Source: Halocafeteria seosinensis (Eukaryota; Sar; Bigyra; Bicosoecida). From it: a DNA stretch of 13,929 nt. Positions 9,701-13,929 of this stretch are shown piece after piece. Position numbers and translations under genes: made by a program. The first letter of the stretch is position 1, and every line of letters starts with the position of its first letter. The stretch spans positions 1-13,929 of the forward strand of contig LVLI01000130.1 of assembly GCA_001687465.1 (NCBI GenBank), given 5' to 3'. The notes beneath the pieces were generated by a model, which saw nothing but the letters and a program-made list of their open reading frames with translations, ran no database searches and was not told the DNA's origin.

Positions 9701-10522
9701 CATTCGATAAACCCAATCTTGTAACTTCGTCAAATGGTTCATGCTTGATAACGCCACCCAAAGTTCCTCGTGGAACATGTAGTCGCGCCTGGATCATTTT
9801 CAGAGCCCGCTTGACACGGTCCAAGGGGAAATAAAACGAGGAAGCAGCGCCTCGTTTCCCTCCTGCGTTGAGCGCAACGGCGTTTCCGTTGATGTTCACC
9901 ACAGGGCTCCCACTGGAGCCACCCGATGTACTCGTGGCTGCAGCGATATAGAATGTGTTAAAGTCACTGTGTTCCCGGTTTCCATAGTACGGAGCCCCTC
10001 GGTCCAGTCGCGAAATGGTTCCCGAGAGAATCGAGAGTTTCTCTCCGGCATCGTTGCCGATGACTTTGATCTCAGTGCCTACCTTGGCTTCTTCCGGCGC
10101 TAATTTCATTTCTTTGACTTGCATAAATTTGACACTATGAGGGTCATAATGGAAGAACCCAAAATCATGAATCGGATCGCGGTAGATCGGAATACATGTG
10201 GCTTCCTCCTTGTTGTGGAACACACATTCCGCAGATATGGGACCGACGGTACAAACGTGCCGATTGGTCAAAATGATGCCATTATCCTTATCTACCACGA
10301 ATCCTGTGGCATACGAGAAGTATGGCGCTCCTCCTTGGAACGATCTCACACCGCAGATACGCATGACCACGATCGCCGAGGTCGCCTGTACCATGTAAAT
10401 ATGACTTGTGGACATGATGGGCGTGGGGAGAGACGTGTATAGGTCCTGGAGACCCTGTATACACGTACATTTTCGATGACTTTCTCCCATTGTCCCGGCT
10501 GCTTCTGTTCTTCAAACGCCAT
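6792..10522 (-). CDS. DEG7: Deg7/Nma111-type HtrA serine protease with tandem protease and PDZ domains
   Basis: Exons on minus are 10522-10469, 10385-7592 and 7528-6792. Introns are 83 bp (GTACGT...TACAG) and 63 bp (GTAAGA...CTGCAG). Total about 1194 residues, near the usual 1000-1120 plus an insertion. It opens with QWEKVIEN|ATSAIVVMRI. Protease domain 1 (about 19-220) has the full triad: His61 (LTNRH), Asp92 (PIHDFGF) and Ser176 (TSGGSSGSPV), with GNDAGEKLSILSGTISRLDR, a family hallmark. PDZ1 is about 240-320, then a linker of about 215 residues. The PDZ2-like region is 555-680 (VGNLHGLIPHKFYEF, WKWF). A degenerate second protease domain spans about 715-900. Two C-terminal PDZ-like units follow in the last exon (MKTDLNYWPTVDLWRDD near the end). 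The family performs ATP-independent protein quality control: Nma111 is nuclear and pro-apoptotic in yeast, Deg7 is plastid-associated in plants. No targeting peptide is clear here. The start was chosen at 10522 because similarity begins about 11 residues later; the frame stays open upstream to 10849. Confidence 0.93.
7529..7591 (-). other. Intron 2 of the Deg7 gene
   Basis: GTAAGA donor and TTTGCTGCAG acceptor on minus, 63 bp, after the first base of a Glu codon. Reading through gives TGA within the intron. Splicing joins KARNAM to ELPQKWVEEVERHSREQRQV and then LMV, the expected join into the third PDZ-like unit of this family. Confidence 0.88.
10386..10468 (-). other. Intron 1 of the Deg7 gene
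   Basis: GTACGT donor and GGTACAG acceptor on minus, 83 bp, between codons. The long frame reads through it by chance from an ATG at 10490, giving a spurious N-terminus. Splicing instead joins QWEKVIEN to ATSAIVVMRICGVRSF, matching the conserved opening of Nma111/Deg7 proteins. Confidence 0.88.
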
Positions 10523-10831
10523 TTTCTCGTCTTCTACAAAAGATACCGCTCTAACAACTAATTCGTACGAAAAAGATACATGGAATAAAATAGTTAGTAC
10601 AAAGGTTCGGGGAAAAAAGATACTCTGTATCTCATCCAAAACATGGATTGCTCCCATTCTAAAGCAACATTCTTTTCGTTGCGTCCGAGTTTGTTGATTT
10701 AAATTAGAGCTCATTGAACGACATGATACGGGATGGGAGGTCAGAAAATGGTTTTGATTCTTAGGCTTTAATATCTTGATAATAGACAGTGAGTGGAGTT
10801 GTACTGATTTGTACACTTGAAGGGGTCGAAA
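10523..10831. promoter_or_regulatory. Shared intergenic region between divergent Deg7 (-) and BCNT (+)
   Basis: 309 bp separate the two start codons, so both promoters and 5' UTRs must lie here or overlap. An acceptor-like CTTTTGTAG ends 11 nt before the Deg7 ATG on minus and may close a 5'-UTR intron. AT-rich runs (10696-10708) and TAATATCTTGATAATAG (10769-10785) are present. No core promoter element can be assigned from sequence alone. Confidence 0.5.
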
Positions 10832-12232
10832 ATGCCTCCTAAAAAGCAAAAAACAGCTTCAAAAAGGCGGCGGAAACAGAAAGAGGAGGAAGAAATAGAC
10901 GAAGATACAGGTCCAGAGGACACTACGGAAGCCCAGGAGCAACAGAATGGTGCAGCAGACGATGACAATGAATCGTACAACTCCGAGGAAGACGAGGATT
11001 TCGTTCCTGATGCAGCAGGACGCTTGGACGAGGAGGACAAAAAACTGGAGGATGAGTACCTGGATGGCAAAAAGGGCGATAATGACGATACAAGGGCCAA
11101 TGATCAAGACAATTCCTTCTCCGGGACAATCAATGAAGATAAACGAGTTCAGGAAGCGTGTGAACGGTGGTCTTCGGTGCTCCAAGAAATGAACGCAGCT
11201 GATCAACAACAGCTGAGGAGACCAGCTTTGGAGGACTCTAATGGCCATGAGGATGATAATGAGGCGAATACGGATGGAACAATGACAAGGAAACGCAAGA
11301 GGAAGAACCAAAATGCTCCTGTGGATATGGAAAACTTTATGTGGAAACTTAGCACAAACAGAATGAAGAAACCTAAGTATGTGTAGATGATATATTGCAA
11401 CTTGCTTGACTACCACCAAACTTTCCTCTGCTCTATTATTTATACAGAGAGAAGAAACTGGCAAAGAAGAATCAATCCCTACAGGTACTGCAATGTTGTC
11501 TAGGTGGTGTCGCCGGCTTCACTGAATTCATACGTTGCTATATCCGCAGACTTTTAAAAGCATCCTTCGGCAGGGAGATACTCAGCAAGCCCAGGAGCAA
11601 ACGACCCAAACGCAACTCAAACAGCGAAACAGGGATCTTTCGAAGATAGCATTGGAGGCTGCGTCAAATTCCAAAGATATCAAGACAGGCAAGTCCAAAA
11701 TCAAACTGACTGAAACAATCAAATACGCCGGAAAGGAGATGAAGTATGTGAGCTAATACGTTCGGCCGCCCCACCAGCATCGTTTACGATTTCTTCTCTG
11801 TGGGGCTATCTGTGTCTTGTTGTCGCAGTGTCACAAGGTATCTGGATGCGGGCTCTCAAGCGGCCAAAGACCTGATTGCTCGCAAGCAAGCAAGAGAAGT
11901 TTCAGAACTAGCACAGCACGGCGACAAAGCCACTACATCCTCGTCCAGTTCCACTGGAACTCTAAACCTCGATACCGTCGTGTCCAATCTAGACAAGGTC
12001 AGAAATATAAGCACAGTTGGTACGTCATGCTGTAACGATCTCTTGGTGGTTCAATACTGAGCTGAACGTTATGTCCTCCAAACTTGTCACAGAAAAATCA
12101 TCCTCGGATTGGGATATTTACAAGCGAGAAAAGCGATTGGACGAAGATGAACTGCTACATGCCACCAAAGATGGATACCTCCATCGGCAAGAGTTCTTAT
12201 CCAGGGTTAAAGAGCGCGAAGAGCAAAGTTGA
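10832..12232 (+). CDS. SWC5: BCNT/CFDP1/Swc5 homologue, SWR1 chromatin-remodelling subunit (5 exons)
   Basis: Exons are 10832-11376, 11448-11484, 11550-11743, 11829-12019 and 12093-12232. Introns are 71, 65, 85 and 73 bp, with donors GTATGT, GTACTG, GTATGT and GTACGT and CAG acceptors. The product is 368 residues. The N-terminus is basic (PPKKQK, KRRRKQK), probably a nuclear signal, followed by acidic tracts with the conserved EEDEDFVP motif (52-59). In Swc5/YL1-type proteins this kind of DEF/Y motif binds H2A-H2B. A mid-region KIKLTETIKYAGKEM matches the BCNT 'tEv.dFAGEev' segment. The C-terminal BCNT domain runs from about 310 to 365: ISTVEKSSSDWDIYK (Trp329) and KDGYLHRQEFLSRVKERE. Swc5 stimulates H2A.Z exchange by SWR1. 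The joins KPK|EKKLAKK and STV|EKSSSDW restore conserved sequence. The exon 3 acceptor could instead be 24 bp downstream. The ATG at 10832 is the first in frame. It is divergent from Deg7 and convergent with RRP36. Confidence 0.92.
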
Positions 12233-12270
12233 AAGAAGACTGAAGAGTGCGATGTCGAAGATCGGGCCTC
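12233..12270. terminator. Short convergent 3' junction of BCNT and RRP36
   Basis: Only 38 bp separate the two stop codons (BCNT TGA at 12230-12232, RRP36 stop read from 12273-12271). The two 3' UTRs must therefore overlap, and mature transcripts will probably be complementary at their ends. No AATAAA is present in the gap. Confidence 0.6.
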
Positions 12271-13294
12271 TCAAGATCCTCCGTCTTCGGCAGCGACAGC
12301 TTGGGCTTGCCTCCATGGTGTGCGATTGGAGTCTTTCTTTCTGTTCTTCTTGCGCTTCTTCTCAATAGCCTTATCAAGGGCCTCGGGGCCTTTCTTCTTC
12401 AGTTCGTCGTACCGATCGATCAATGCCAACTCCTTAATGTCCTTGCGCTTCAAATAGAATGGTTTTTTGCCCGTTTCGACCTTCTTTTCTTCCTCTTTCT
12501 TCAGTCTATTCTTGACCTCGTGGATTCTGTCGCTCTTTTGTGCCTCCCGAAGTTGCTGTTTGAGACGAGTCAATCGGCGTTGCATGTTTTCTCGCTTTCG
12601 TTCGTTTTTCTCCTTCTTCAACTGCTTCTGTAGGGTTTGAATTTCGCTCTCTGCATTCTCATCTAAAAACTTGTAGGCCTTGCGAAACTTTTGTCCATGG
12701 AGAGTTCCTGCCGTCTCTTCAAATCGGGGATCTGTAGTAAACAATAGTCATCGTGATAGTAAAGTTAAATACCGCTTACTCTTTGCTGTGGAGATTTTTA
12801 ATCACCTACCTCGCCGTACTCTTTTTGGTGCGTCCACCACTTCCCTGTAAGAAGACACTGGGCGATTCGACGGCATTTCCGTCGGTTCATGCTTATCTTT
12901 CCGCTTCCTCACAGATTCGTGCCCCTCTCTATCCCTCTTTTTTGCTGTCGTCGTCGACGCACCTGAACCTAACTCTGTGGCGTTGGAACCACTACCGCCG
13001 CTACGCGTTGCTTCGCCGGCCGAAAGTGAAGTGGAAGGGGAGTGCTTCGCCGGCTGGGCCCGGAGTCCCTTGGCTTTCCGCAGCTCCAGGCGCTGCTCCA
13101 AGGTCAGCCCGGATTCCTCGTCCTGCTCCCCTGTACGCTCAGGGTGGATAATGGGAACTCGACTTCGCTCCATTCTATCAAAGACTACGTTATCTTCTGA
13201 ACAAACAGTGGTATAACATATCAATACCATGGCATTATCTCCAACTACCTTCCTGGACATCCCGGCTGAGCGACCGGATTCCGGGCTCCCCCAT
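12271..13294 (-). CDS. RRP36: RRP36 homologue, rRNA processing / small-subunit processome (3 exons)
   Basis: Exons on minus are 13294-13249, 13196-12810 and 12731-12271. Introns are 52 bp (GTAGTT...TTCAG) and 78 bp (GTAGGT...TACAG). About 297 residues, a little longer than the roughly 260 of animal RRP36. Residues 17-105 are charged and low-complexity. The family core starts at RPVSSYREVV (127-136) and crosses intron 2 as KRVRR|DPRFEETAG. It continues FRKAYKFLDE, then long Lys/Arg/Glu coiled-coil-like helices with GKKPFYLKRKDIKELALIDR and YDELKKKG, ending in KKRKKNRKKD. RRP36 works in the nucleolus in early pre-rRNA cleavage for 18S rRNA. The DPRF join is exact at the splice site. The start at 13294 depends on the small first intron; without it a start at 13260, or at the Met of MERSR, is possible. 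Confidence 0.9.
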
Positions 13295-13442
13295 TTTCTC
13301 CCTTGTTGCCTCCCCCTCCAGTCTTCAGTACGGATTATCCATGGTATTTGATGATGAATCGGGTTCTATGATGTGTCCGCCATTTTAATTTGGTCAAATC
13401 AGTTAAGTAGTGTGTTTTACTGGACGTGTGTACAGTCCAAAA
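13295..13442. promoter_or_regulatory. Shared intergenic region between divergent RRP36 (-) and the right-edge gene (+)
   Basis: Only 148 bp lie between the proposed start codons, so this must serve as a compact bidirectional promoter if both starts are right. It holds a T/A-rich block (13383-13400) and a small inverted repeat TGGAC...GTCCA (13421-13425 and 13435-13439) just before the plus-strand ATG. No TATA box is evident. Confidence 0.45.
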
Positions 13443-13929
13443 ATGTCAGGAAATAATGAAGTTTTAGCCATGAATATCCCTCTCAAAGCTGGAGCTCAGC
13501 CGCCATCTTCAGAGGGTATGTACACTTTATACACGTGTTTTTAGGTCCTAGGGACCATTGTATAGTGTTTTTCATTATTTAAACTTGCTGGGTATCGCCC
13601 TGGTATGCGGTAGGAGCGTGGGGAATGCCACGGAAATGACCGAAAAGAATCGCATGGAAGCGTTAGAAGTCTGATTCCAAACGAAATCCGACTCTGTTGG
13701 CTCTTTTATGACGGTATTCCTCCGTAAAAAATAGCTCGACACATTCCTCTATACGTGCGCAGGTTCATCGAATGCTCAAACGAGCAGCAGCAGCAGTGGA
13801 CAAGCCGTGAAAGAGGAAAAAACTCCAGCAGCAGCAGCGCATAATAGCAATGATCATTCAGATAGTGATGATGAGGATATTGTCGCTCCTGCTTCAGGTG
13901 CACGCCACAATCGATTAGCCCCGGCGAGC
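13443..13929 (+). CDS. Unrecognised acidic, Ser/Ala-rich protein (3'-partial)
   Basis: Exon 1 is 13443-13515 (MSGNNEVLAMNIPLKAGAQP then PSSE). A GTATGT donor at 13516 and a GTGCGCAG acceptor ending at 13762 define an intron of 247 bp, the longest in the window. Exon 2 starts at 13763 and is open to the edge. The join makes a Gly codon (G|GT). Exon 2 encodes SSNAQTSSSSSGQ, then KEEKTPAAAAHN, an acidic patch HSDSDDEDIV and APASGARHNRLAPAS. This is a disordered N-terminal region, common in nuclear proteins, but no domain is present to name a family. Two CAG-type triplet runs lie in exon 2. Confidence 0.6.
13783..13837 (+). repeat. Two short CAG/AGC triplet runs inside coding sequence
   Basis: About 4.7 units of AGC at 13783-13796 encode a Ser run, and four CAG units at 13826-13837 encode an Ala run because they are read in the GCA frame. 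Such runs vary in length by slippage, always in steps of whole codons. Confidence 0.8.

Noticed and set aside
10469-10490. ATG at 10490 as the Deg7 start
   Set aside because: It gives an N-terminus (MGESHRKCTC) unlike the family, made by reading through an intron with good GTACGT and TACAG sites. The spliced QWEKVIEN|ATSAIVV matches the family opening.
10859-11464. 201-codon open frame on minus opposite BCNT exons 1-2
   Set aside because: It is antisense to acidic, repetitive codons (GAG/GAC/AAG), which read on the other strand as Leu/Val/Ile-rich strings. It shows no domain and crosses a real intron.
12247-12633. 128-codon hydrophobic plus-strand frame resembling a membrane protein
   Set aside because: It is the complement of the Lys/Glu-rich RRP36 exon, which yields Leu/Phe/Ser-rich strings. 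RRP36 on minus is well supported.
13421-13439. Small inverted repeat TGGAC...GTCCA before the right-edge gene
   Set aside because: Five-base arms with a nine-base loop are expected by chance; no reason to call an operator or hairpin.

Overview
The window looks like nuclear DNA of a eukaryotic microbe. The genes are conserved eukaryotic ones, interrupted by short GT-AG introns. Most introns are 52-95 bp, and many begin GTAAGT, GTATGT or GTACGT and end in CAG. Genes lie close together on both strands. Base composition is moderate and there are no bacterial operon signals. Intron size, compactness and a large secreted kelch/P-domain protein suggest a unicellular alga or other protist, perhaps a stramenopile such as a diatom. 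That placement is inference; nothing seen proves the lineage.

Left to right: (1) the 3' part of a large gene (+) for a probably secreted or membrane-exposed protein. It has a glycine-rich stretch, a fibronectin-III-like segment and kelch repeats, with a proprotein-convertase P-like domain inserted among the kelch repeats (1-3069). (2) A plus-strand coding stretch at 3162-3528 that I cannot name. Its reading frame is disturbed next to a 5-bp tandem duplication. (3) A NudC-family co-chaperone on minus (3545-4655). (4) The SUMO modifier on minus (5321-5709) with a probable 5'-UTR intron. (5) A large Deg7/Nma111-type HtrA protease on minus (6792-10522), about 1194 residues, with one intact and one degenerate protease domain. 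(6) A BCNT/Swc5/CFDP1 homologue on plus (10832-12232, five exons), a SWR1-complex subunit. (7) An RRP36 rRNA-processing homologue on minus (12271-13294, three exons), convergent with BCNT across a 38-bp gap. (8) The 5' end of an unrecognised acidic, Ser/Ala-rich gene on plus, running off the right edge.

The genes do not form a pathway. They are mostly housekeeping genes for protein quality control (NudC, Deg7), SUMO modification, chromatin (BCNT) and ribosome assembly (RRP36), packed around shared promoters and close convergent ends. Three minus-strand genes follow one another (Deg7, SUMO, NudC). Deg7/BCNT and RRP36/right-edge gene are head-to-head pairs. No tRNA, rRNA, mobile element or CRISPR was seen. 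I found no clear undescribed multi-gene system. The most unusual items are the kelch/P-domain architecture, the frame-disturbed stretch after it and the long linker in the Deg7 homologue.
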